The position numbers were made by a program, and so were the translations under genes. The notes below the pieces were generated by a model, which had not been told where the DNA came from, did not search any database, and saw nothing but the letters and a program-made list of their open reading frames with translations. Source: Colimorpha sp034178965 (GTDB lineage: Bacteria; Bacteroidota; Bacteroidia; Bacteroidales; P3). Taken from it: 5,854 nucleotides of DNA. Each line of letters opens with the position of its first letter. The first letter of the stretch is position 1. The DNA lies in NCBI GenBank assembly GCA_034178965.1, contig JAXFQM010000062.1, positions 1 to 5,854 of the forward strand. Direction: 5' to 3'. Positions 1 through 5,316 of this stretch are shown in pieces.

Positions 1-860
1 ACCATCATCAACAACCAATACACCGCTGCCACAGCGCCGCCCACGGCCACGCCGTTGGCTACGCCCGCACCTGCAGAACTTACGTCCGAGAAATAAAGCA
101 ACATCTCGCCAGGAATGCCCACTTCAAGGCCCACGTAGAAGAATATTGCAATAATACCCAACACCGTGTGCCGAAAACTGAATGCCGAACGTTCGTAGCG
201 TACCGTGCTACCATTCCGTTTCGGTTCTGGGATGGTTATGGCGGATATCACGCCGAAAGCCACAAGAAACACGCCCATGGCAATAAACATAAGCGGCTGC
301 ACGTCGGCCATGGAGGTGTGAGACGTAATGGTGCCTACCAACACGCCTACCAGCAGCGGCGTTAAGGCACCTGTCAACGAGTTGAGTGTGCCGCCCGTTT
401 GTATCAACTGGTTGCCTCTATTGCCGCCACCTCCTAAACTGTTCAGCAAGGGGTTGGCTACGGTGTTTAACATGCAGACGCAGAAACCGCACACGAAAGC
501 TCCCGTTAGATAGATAAGATAATCCAAACGAATACCGTCTCCGATAGTAACGGCGCCGCCCACTTTGCATGACAGCCATTGAACCGTCATGCCCACAAAA
601 CCTATTGCCAATGCTGCCAGCGCCGTGCGCTTATAGCCGCGTTTAGCGAGCATGCGCCCCGCAGGGATGCCCATGATGAGGTAGGCCAGGAAGTTCATTG
701 CATTGCCCATCATGCCTCCCCACTCGTAGCGTCCCTGCCATATTGTGCCGAAAGGGGCAGCCATATTGGTTACGAACGATATCATGGCAAATATGCCCCA
801 CATCGTCACTACTGCAACCCTGTTTTCCCATAATTTGGTATTCTTCAAATCATCGCTCAT
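1..860 (-). CDS. MFS transporter, FucP/GluP-like (FHS family), 3' part cut by window edge
   Basis: This is an inner-membrane carrier of the major facilitator superfamily, probably for a sugar or related small solute; the substrate cannot be read from the sequence. The frame is open from the ATG at 858-860 to the left edge, giving 286 codons, roughly the first two thirds of a 12-helix carrier of about 400 residues. Hydrophobic segments lie near residues 14-36, 52-67, 80-96, 113-134, 158-178, 190-210 and 232-255. FHS-family hallmarks are an ANP motif (TVANPLLNSLG, about 133-143) and FYVGLEVGIPGE (about 251-262), which resembles the YVG-E motif of Bacteroidota sugar MFS proteins. Aligned by eye with E. 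coli FucP, the positions of Asp46 and Glu135 are Asn32 and Asn132. The start lies 38 nt after atpG in the same direction with no obvious terminator between them, so read-through from the atp genes is possible. Family call is fairly sure; function is open. Confidence 0.85.
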   Translation of the reverse strand, partial: MSDDLKNTKLWENRVAVVTMWGIFAMISFVTNMAAPFGTIWQGRYEWGGMMGNAMNFLAYLIMGIPAGRMLAKRGYKRTALAALAIGFVGMTVQWLSCKVGGAVTIGDGIRLDYLIYLTGAFVCGFCVCMLNTVANPLLNSLGGGGNRGNQLIQTGGTLNSLTGALTPLLVGVLVGTITSHTSMADVQPLMFIAMGVFLVAFGVISAITIPEPKRNGSTVRYERSAFSFRHTVLGIIAIFFYVGLEVGIPGEMLLYFSDVSSAGAGVANGVAVGGAVAAVYWLLMM

Positions 861-898
861 CTTGTGCCTACAGTATAAACTAAAAAAGGTTTGTTTGG

Positions 899-1780
899 TT
901 ATCCATTTAAGGCCTCTGCGCCACTCACAATTTCTATGATTTCATTTGTAATGGCCGCTTGTCGCGCCTTATTGTAAGACAGACGTAGGTCTTTTAGCAT
1001 CTCGGTGGCGTTATCGGTAGCTTTTTGCATGGCGTTCATTCGTGCTCCATGTTCGCTGGCCAGCGTGTCAAGCACCGTGCGGTAGAATTGTGTACGCAGG
1101 CTCAAAGGAATAATATCGGCAAGGATTTGCTCTTTGCCTGGTTCATAGATGTAGTCGTTCAGTATGCCGCCTTGTTTTCCTTGTTTGGTGGCGTCTTGCG
1201 CAGAAGGTGCTACGGGCAGGAATTGTTCGTTGGTGAGTATTTGCACCAATGAGTTTTTGAAGCGGTTGTAGATGAGTTCTACGCGGTCGTACTTCCCTTT
1301 GCTGAAGTCGGTCATTATGTCCTCCGCCACCTTCGCCACCTCGTCGAAAAGGGGGTGGTCCAGTAGTGCGTCGTAACTCTCCACCAACAGGCCCGTTTGC
1401 TTTTGAAATACGTCGGTGCCACGCTTGCCGAGGGTGATGACGCTGACTTCCACTCCCTTTCCTTTATATTCCTCTACTCTTGCCAGCGCGCTCTTGATGA
1501 CATTGCTGTTGAAGGCTCCGCACAGACCCTTGTTGCTAGTCATCACCACCAGCAGTACGCGTTGGAGTTTGCTGGTGCGGTGATAGAGCGTTTCCATCCC
1601 GTCGCCCACTTCAATGGAAGACAAGATGCTGTTTAATTCTGCGGAATAGGGGCGCATGCCGATGATGGATGCCTGTGCGCGGCGAAATTTTGCTGCGCTC
1701 ACCATCTTCATCGCGGAAGTTATTTGGCGCGTGCTGCTTACGGAGGTTATGCGGTTGCGGACTTCTTGAAGATTGGCCAT
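899..1780 (-). CDS. atpG: F1Fo ATP synthase gamma subunit
   Basis: This is the central rotor shaft of F1. It turns inside the alpha3-beta3 head and couples proton flow through the c ring to ATP synthesis. The protein is 293 residues, close to the usual 285-295. The N-terminal helix carries the family pattern MANLQEVRNRI followed by TRQITSAMKMVSAAKFRRAQ. The C-terminal helix has the conserved ARMNAMQKATDNA and RQAAITNEIIEIVSGAEAL. Both helices form the coiled coil that inserts into the head. The frame stays open upstream to an ATG at 1919-1921, which would add 47 residues. That extension has no family similarity and crosses an inverted repeat, so the start is placed at 1780, where the canonical N-terminus begins. 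No Shine-Dalgarno sequence precedes it. It follows atpA after an unusually long 199-nt spacer and is followed 38 nt later by the MFS gene. Confidence 0.98.
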   Translation of the reverse strand: MANLQEVRNRITSVSSTRQITSAMKMVSAAKFRRAQASIIGMRPYSAELNSILSSIEVGDGMETLYHRTSKLQRVLLVVMTSNKGLCGAFNSNVIKSALARVEEYKGKGVEVSVITLGKRGTDVFQKQTGLLVESYDALLDHPLFDEVAKVAEDIMTDFSKGKYDRVELIYNRFKNSLVQILTNEQFLPVAPSAQDATKQGKQGGILNDYIYEPGKEQILADIIPLSLRTQFYRTVLDTLASEHGARMNAMQKATDNATEMLKDLRLSYNKARQAAITNEIIEIVSGAEALNG

Positions 1781-1886
1781 GTGTGGGTTATCGGGTAAAT
1801 GTGTAGAATATGCAGAAAATTGAGTAGAAATATTAGGAGCAGAAAACGTCGGTTTCGACTGTCGTTTGCCGTTGGTTTTCGGCCTG

Positions 1887-1921
1887 TTGCATCCAAGTCT
1901 GGCGTATTGTTTAGGATGCAA
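1887..1921. repeat. Inverted repeat II in the atpA-atpG spacer
   Basis: TTGCATCC at 1887-1894 is the perfect reverse complement of GGATGCAA at 1914-1921, an 8-bp stem with a 19-nt loop. It lies only 3 nt from inverted repeat I (1925-1971), so a transcript of atpA-atpG would carry two hairpins in tandem. On the transcribed strand it is followed by CAGGCCGAAAACC and no T-tract, so it does not look like an intrinsic terminator. Its role is unknown. An 8-bp repeat alone could occur by chance. Confidence 0.55.
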
Positions 1922-1924
1922 GGT

Positions 1925-1971
1925 GTTTTCGGGAAAGAGGCGGGGGCGGCCGCTCTCTCTGTCCCGAAAAC
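1925..1971. repeat. Inverted repeat I (strong hairpin) downstream of atpA
   Basis: GTTTTCGGGA at 1925-1934 is perfectly complementary to TCCCGAAAAC at 1962-1971. After one mismatch (1935/1961) the stem continues for four more pairs (AGAG at 1936-1939 with CTCT at 1957-1960). This gives 14 pairs in 15 positions around a GC-rich loop that contains the palindrome GCGGCCGC (1946-1953). It begins 8 nt after the atpA stop codon. In the direction of transcription no T-run follows, so a classical terminator is unlikely. An mRNA-stabilising or processing hairpin, or a dispersed palindromic element, are possible readings. The structure is seen directly; the function is not. Confidence 0.7.
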
Positions 1972-1979
1972 TATGTACT

Positions 1980-3563
1980 TCACTTGCTCTCGTATTTTGC
2001 GGCGATGTCGGCTGCTACTTGGCGCATGGTGGCCAGGTCGGCATCAATCAACTTGCCGTTCTTTAGGTTTGTCAGCACGTCGGCATGGTTCGTGCGGAGA
2101 TCGTACAGGTATTCGCTCTCAAAGTTGTTCACCTTGTCCACGGGCACCTTCTGAAGCAATCCGTTCGTGCCACAATAAATGATGGCCACTTGGTCTTCTA
2201 CTGGCATGGGGCTGTATTGCGGTTGCTTGAGTATCTCCACGTTGCGAGCGCCTTTGTCCAGCACAGCCTTGGTGGTGGCGTCCACGTCGCTGCCGAACTT
2301 GGAGAAACTTTCTAGTTCGCGGTACTGTGCTTGGTCCAGCTTCAGTGTGCCGGCAATCTTTTTCATGCTCTTGATTTGAGCCTTGCCGCCCACGCGGCTC
2401 ACCGAGATGCCAACATTGATAGCGGGTCTTACGCCGCTGTTGAACAGGTTTGTCTCAAGGAATATTTGCCCGTCGGTGATGGAAATCACATTGGTGGGGA
2501 TATAGGCCGAGACGTCGCCAGCTTGCGTTTCAATGATGGGCAGCGCCGTAAGCGAACCACCGCCCTTCACCTTGTCGCGCAGCGCTTCAGGCAAGTCGTT
2601 CATTTCGCGTGCAATCGTGTCGCTTTGTATGATGCGCGCGGCGCGCTCCAACAGGCGGCTGTGCAGATAGAACACGTCGCCAGGATAGGCCTCTCGTCCT
2701 GGCGGGCGACGGAGCAGCAAAGAGACTTCGCGATATGCCACGGCCTGTTTGGACAAGTCATCGTAGACCACCAAGGCATTGCGTCCTGTGTCGCGGAAAT
2801 ATTCTCCAATGGCGGCACCAGCGAAGGGTGCATAGAATTGCATGGCGGCGGGGTCGCTGGCGGTGGCCGCCACCACGATGGTGTAATCCATCGCTCCCTT
2901 CTCCTCCAATTGTTTCACCAGGTTGGCCACGGTGCTGCCCTTTTGGCCGCAAGCCACATAGATGCAGTACACAGGGTCTCCTGCATCGTAGAAGTTTTTT
3001 TGGTTAATGATGGTGTCTATCGCAATGGCGGTTTTGCCTGTTTGGCGGTCGCCAATGATAAGTTCGCGCTGTCCGCGTCCGATGGGTATCATCGAGTCGA
3101 TGGCTTTGATGCCAGTTTGCAGCGGGCTTTCCACTGGCTGGCGAAAAATCACGCCCGGTGCCTTTCGTTCCAGTGGCATGTCGAATAGATCGCCCTCCAC
3201 CGGCCCTTTTCCATCTATGGGTTGCCCGATGGTGTTGATGACGCGACCCAGTAGTCCTTCGCCCACTTTCACGGAGGCAATTCTTTTGGTGCGTTTCACG
3301 GTGTCGCCCTCGTTCAAGGTGCTGGCTTCTGCCAGCAGCACCACGCCCACGTTGTCTTCTTCCAAATTCTGCACGATACCTTCTTCGCCACTTTCAAAGG
3401 CAACCAGTTCGCCGCTTTGGGCATTGTTTAGGCCATACACGCGGGCGATGCCGTCGCCTACGGTAAGCACAGTGCCAACCTCTTCCAACTTGGTGTCCAA
3501 GTCGACCTCCGCTAACTGTTTTTTCAGAATTGCCGATACCTCGGCAGGTTTTATTTCAGCCAT
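1980..3563 (-). CDS. atpA: F1Fo ATP synthase alpha subunit
   Basis: This is the non-catalytic nucleotide-binding subunit of the F1 head, alternating with beta in an alpha3-beta3 hexamer on the cytoplasmic face. The 527-residue product is slightly longer than the 513 of E. coli. An N-terminal beta-barrel (about 28-95) contains TVGDGIARVYGL. The P-loop GDRQTGKT is at 171-178, the Walker B strand NALVVYDDL at 262-270, and the LREAYPGDVFYLHSRLLER-like stretch (here from GREAYPGDV) at about 289-307. The ATP synthase alpha/beta signature PAINVGISVS is at 380-389, followed directly by Arg390, equivalent to the E. coli arginine finger Arg376. A short segment near 320-333 (MNDLPEALRDKVK) differs from the E. 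coli loop and fits Bacteroidota alpha chains. The start at 3563 gives the typical short N-terminal helix that binds delta. All key residues are intact. It follows atpH by 47 nt, so co-transcription is expected. Confidence 0.99.
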   Translation of the reverse strand: MAEIKPAEVSAILKKQLAEVDLDTKLEEVGTVLTVGDGIARVYGLNNAQSGELVAFESGEEGIVQNLEEDNVGVVLLAEASTLNEGDTVKRTKRIASVKVGEGLLGRVINTIGQPIDGKGPVEGDLFDMPLERKAPGVIFRQPVESPLQTGIKAIDSMIPIGRGQRELIIGDRQTGKTAIAIDTIINQKNFYDAGDPVYCIYVACGQKGSTVANLVKQLEEKGAMDYTIVVAATASDPAAMQFYAPFAGAAIGEYFRDTGRNALVVYDDLSKQAVAYREVSLLLRRPPGREAYPGDVFYLHSRLLERAARIIQSDTIAREMNDLPEALRDKVKGGGSLTALPIIETQAGDVSAYIPTNVISITDGQIFLETNLFNSGVRPAINVGISVSRVGGKAQIKSMKKIAGTLKLDQAQYRELESFSKFGSDVDATTKAVLDKGARNVEILKQPQYSPMPVEDQVAIIYCGTNGLLQKVPVDKVNNFESEYLYDLRTNHADVLTNLKNGKLIDADLATMRQVAADIAAKYESK

Positions 3564-3610
3564 ATTTATGGTATTATCTTTTTACTTTCAATCCAAACAC
3601 ATCTCTCCGC

Positions 3611-4168
3611 TTATAGTTTCTTCTCATACACGTTCTTGCTGAACTCCTTGCGCAGTTGGGCAATCTTGGTGCGCAGGCGGGCGTCATACATGTTGTTGTC
3701 AAACGTGATGCAGGCTCCTCCAAGCATGTTGCTGTCCAGTACTTTCACCAACTCCACCTTTTTGCCGCTGTATGCGGCTACTTTGTTGCGTATGCCTTCG
3801 TACACCTCGTCAGACATGTAGTCCGCCGTTTTTACTTCGCTTAACACTATGTTTCGACTATCTCGATAGAATGCCATGTAGGCGTCGCTGATGCCTTTTA
3901 GGTACACGGTGCGTCGTTTCCTTGTGACGAACTCGAGGAAAGCCAGTGTGGTGTTGCTTACGTGGCCGCCGAAGAGACTCTTCACTATGCCCACTTTTTT
4001 CGCCTCTTGCAAGGTGGGGTTGTCCAGCACTACGTTCAGCAGATGATTCTCGCGGCACACGTCGTTCACCAGGCGCATGTCGTCCATCACGCGTTCCTCT
4101 TCCTTTAGGTCGGAGGCCAGCATGAAGAGTGCCTTGGCATAGTTAATATTTATCCGGTATTCCTTCAT
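3611..4168 (-). CDS. atpH: F1Fo ATP synthase delta subunit (OSCP family)
   Basis: This is the peripheral-stalk cap that ties the b dimer to the top of the alpha3-beta3 head and holds it still while gamma rotates. The 185-residue length is standard (E. coli 177). The N-terminal helical domain opens with INYAKALFMLASD, matching the family pattern YAKALF-LA. The middle contains FLEFVTRKRRTVYLKGI (about 78-94), the conserved region with a basic RKR. The C-terminal domain has SNMLGGACITFDNNMYDARL (about 146-165), corresponding to the LIGG-F--D--D-S-R--L motif. Its ATG overlaps the atpF stop as ATGA at 4165-4168, a sign of translational coupling between the two stalk subunits, which are needed in a fixed ratio. 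Sequence is the least conserved of the F1 subunits, but the context leaves little doubt. Confidence 0.97.
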   Translation of the reverse strand: MKEYRININYAKALFMLASDLKEEERVMDDMRLVNDVCRENHLLNVVLDNPTLQEAKKVGIVKSLFGGHVSNTTLAFLEFVTRKRRTVYLKGISDAYMAFYRDSRNIVLSEVKTADYMSDEVYEGIRNKVAAYSGKKVELVKVLDSNMLGGACITFDNNMYDARLRTKIAQLRKEFSKNVYEKKL

Positions 4169-4662
4169 AGCCTTGCGCTTTCAAGTTCGCGTTTTACTAA
4201 TGCGTTGGCCCTGTCCTTGTCAGACAGTTCGGTCTTGATTAACTTTTCTGCTATTTCAATGCTCAACGTGGCTATTTGGTTTTTCAACTCATGCATGGCT
4301 TCCAACTTTTTGTACTCGATCTCTTTGGTGGCATTTGCCACGATGCGGTCGGCTTCTGCAGATGCCTTTGCGCGCGCTTCTTCCATTATTTGGTCGCTGG
4401 CTACGCGTGCGTTGTGCAGCATGGTGTCGCGCTCGGCCTTGGCTTCTTTCAGCAGATCATCGTTGTGAGCTTTCAGCTGGGCCATCTCTTCCTTGGCGAG
4501 ATTGGCGGCGTTCAGCGATTCGTTGATGTTTTTTTCACGTTCGTTGAGCGCTTTCAGCACTGCTGGCCAGCCGAATTTGGCCAAAATGAATACCAGCACG
4601 CCGAAAGCCCCCAGCATCCACACAATCACGCCCAATCCGGGACTAATAAGGGGATTGTTCAT
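4165..4662 (-). CDS. atpF: F1Fo ATP synthase b subunit
   Basis: This is the membrane-anchored peripheral stalk, a dimer that links subunit a in the membrane to delta and alpha. The 165-residue protein has a short periplasmic N-terminus, one transmembrane helix at about residues 11-28 ending in Lys29, the familiar KFGWPAVLKALNEREKNI junction (29-46), and then a long charged, alanine-rich amphipathic helix to the C-terminus typical of the right-handed b coiled coil. There is a single b gene; no second b' copy is seen here. The start at 4662 gives the expected short N-terminus before the helix. The region before it is AT-rich with no Shine-Dalgarno sequence. A 175-nt gap with a terminator-like hairpin separates it from atpE, and its stop overlaps the atpH start by 4 nt. 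Confidence 0.98.
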   Translation of the reverse strand: MNNPLISPGLGVIVWMLGAFGVLVFILAKFGWPAVLKALNEREKNINESLNAANLAKEEMAQLKAHNDDLLKEAKAERDTMLHNARVASDQIMEEARAKASAEADRIVANATKEIEYKKLEAMHELKNQIATLSIEIAEKLIKTELSDKDRANALVKRELESARL

Positions 4663-4772
4663 ATGAGCAATTATTATGATGTTTTCGAAAAACGACTACA
4701 CTTTTCGCGTGCGCTTACTGTATTTGAAAGGGCGCCCGCCTTCCATGTGGCTTTTTCGTTGTTTTCTTGTCC

Positions 4773-4820
4773 AAACAAAAAGAACGGAGGCCTTGGGCCA
4801 ATCGCTTGCAGGCTCCGTTC
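4773..4820 (-). terminator. Intrinsic terminator or attenuator between atpE and atpF
   Basis: On the transcribed strand GAACGGAG (4820-4813) pairs perfectly with CTCCGTTC (4789-4782). Two more G-C pairs (4812-4811 with 4792-4791) form beyond a single bulged base, closing an 18-nt loop. The 3' arm is followed immediately by TTTTTGTTT (4781-4773). This stem plus T-tract is the classical form of a rho-independent terminator. It starts 17 nt after the atpE stop codon. Because atpF-atpH-atpA-atpG continue on the same strand and no clear promoter is visible in the gap, partial termination (attenuation) is more plausible than a full stop. Structure is seen; the degree of termination is inferred. Confidence 0.72.
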
Positions 4821-4837
4821 GTGTGCTTTTTCCGCTG

Positions 4838-5092
4838 CTATTTGATGGCAATCAGCAGGCAGATAACTACGGCGAAGAAGGCGACGCCTTCCACCAGCGC
4901 AGCGGCAATAATCATGGAGGTGCGAATGAAACTGCCAGCTTCGGGTTGGCGTGCCATGCCTTCCATGGCGCTCTTGCCGATGTTGCCGATGCCGATGCCA
5001 GCGCCAATGGTGGCCAAACCGGCGCCGATGGCGGCACCCATGTATCCCAATGCGGCGTTGGCGGCCTGAAGCAAAATTAACAATGATGTCAT
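4838..5092 (-). CDS. atpE: F1Fo ATP synthase c subunit (proteolipid)
   Basis: This forms the membrane rotor ring, with roughly 8-15 copies per enzyme, and carries the coupling ion across the membrane. The 84-residue product folds as a helical hairpin. Helix 1 (about 12-42) has the glycine-rich GAAIGAGLATIGAGIGIG run, the polar loop carries Arg48-Gln49-Pro50, and helix 2 (about 56-82) holds the essential carboxylate Glu68 in AALVEGVAFF. At positions that bind Na+ in Ilyobacter (Gln32, Ser66) this protein has Ile35 and Gly69, which favours H+ coupling. It is the first atp gene of the block. The usual upstream neighbour atpB (subunit a) is absent; an FKBP gene lies there instead. A terminator-like hairpin follows the stop, which could give extra c-subunit transcript relative to the rest. 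Confidence 0.98.
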   Translation of the reverse strand: MTSLLILLQAANAALGYMGAAIGAGLATIGAGIGIGNIGKSAMEGMARQPEAGSFIRTSMIIAAALVEGVAFFAVVICLLIAIK

Positions 5093-5138
5093 AATACTAA
5101 ACTGTTTATTACGTTTTTTTTAATGAGTTTCTTTAAGC

Positions 5139-5180
5139 CAACTGAACGAAGAATAGTGCATTAAGCGTTTTTCGTCGTTG
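5139..5180 (-). promoter_or_regulatory. Possible stem-loop in the atpE leader
   Basis: On the transcribed strand CAAC (5180-5177) and ACGAA (5175-5171) can pair with GTTG (5142-5139) and TTCGT (5150-5146). This gives nine base pairs interrupted by a small internal loop (one base against three) and closed by a 20-nt loop. If transcription begins at the candidate promoter just upstream, this lies in the atpE 5' untranslated region, about 50-90 nt before the start codon. It is not recognisable as a known riboswitch. Chance pairing in AT-rich DNA is possible. Confidence 0.3.
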
Positions 5181-5193
5181 GATTTTCATTAGG

Positions 5194-5221
5194 CAAAAAT
5201 AAGAAAAAAAAATCAAATGTA
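5194..5221 (-). promoter_or_regulatory. Candidate Bacteroidota-type promoter for the atp genes
   Basis: Two exact matches to the Bacteroidota -7 consensus TAnnTTTG occur on the minus strand: TACATTTG (5221-5214) and TATTTTTG (5201-5194). They are about 100-120 nt upstream of atpE, in the AT-rich gap after the FKBP gene. Neither has a clean TTTG -33 box at the expected 19-21 nt spacing, so the assignment is tentative. AT-rich DNA gives such matches by chance. A start site near here would make atpE the first gene of its transcript, separate from the FKBP gene. The rest of the 5093-5316 gap holds the leader stem described separately and a 5-bp hairpin TCCCG-att-CGGGA (5276-5264) that is too weak to call as the FKBP terminator. 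Confidence 0.4.
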
Positions 5222-5316
5222 TATTTTTTCTTTCATTATTTTTGTTGAAACGGAAATAATGGCTCCCGAATCGGGATGTGAGGCGGTGTTTTTTCTTGCG
5301 GAGGCATACAGGTGTG

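Noticed and set aside
1781..1921. 47-codon upstream extension of atpG, starting at the ATG at 1919-1921
   Set aside because: The gamma N-terminus begins canonically at MANLQEVRNRI (ATG at 1778-1780). The extension has no family similarity and runs through an inverted repeat in the spacer.
1747..1983. Small minus-strand open frame (78 codons) spanning the atpA-atpG spacer
   Set aside because: It overlaps the atpG start and the atpA stop in another frame, has no recognisable domain, and simply crosses the hairpin spacer.
2331..3188. Long plus-strand open frame (285 codons) opposite atpA, with another at 3007-3642
   Set aside because: Both lie wholly or mostly antisense to the highly conserved atpA, show no recognisable family, and are the expected shadow of codon bias in a well-conserved GC-moderate gene.
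4731..4740. GC-rich palindromic patch GGCGGGCGCC in the atpE-atpF gap
   Set aside because: A four-pair stem with a two-base loop is not physically convincing, and nothing around it suggests a regulatory site.
4676..5080. Plus-strand open frames over atpE and the atpE-atpF gap
   Set aside because: They are antisense to atpE, lack any recognisable domain, and read the alanine- and glycine-rich c-subunit codons backwards.
5264..5276. Hairpin TCCCG-att-CGGGA downstream of the FKBP gene as its terminator
   Set aside because: Only five pairs with a 3-nt loop and no continuous T-run directly after it on the transcribed strand; too weak to call.
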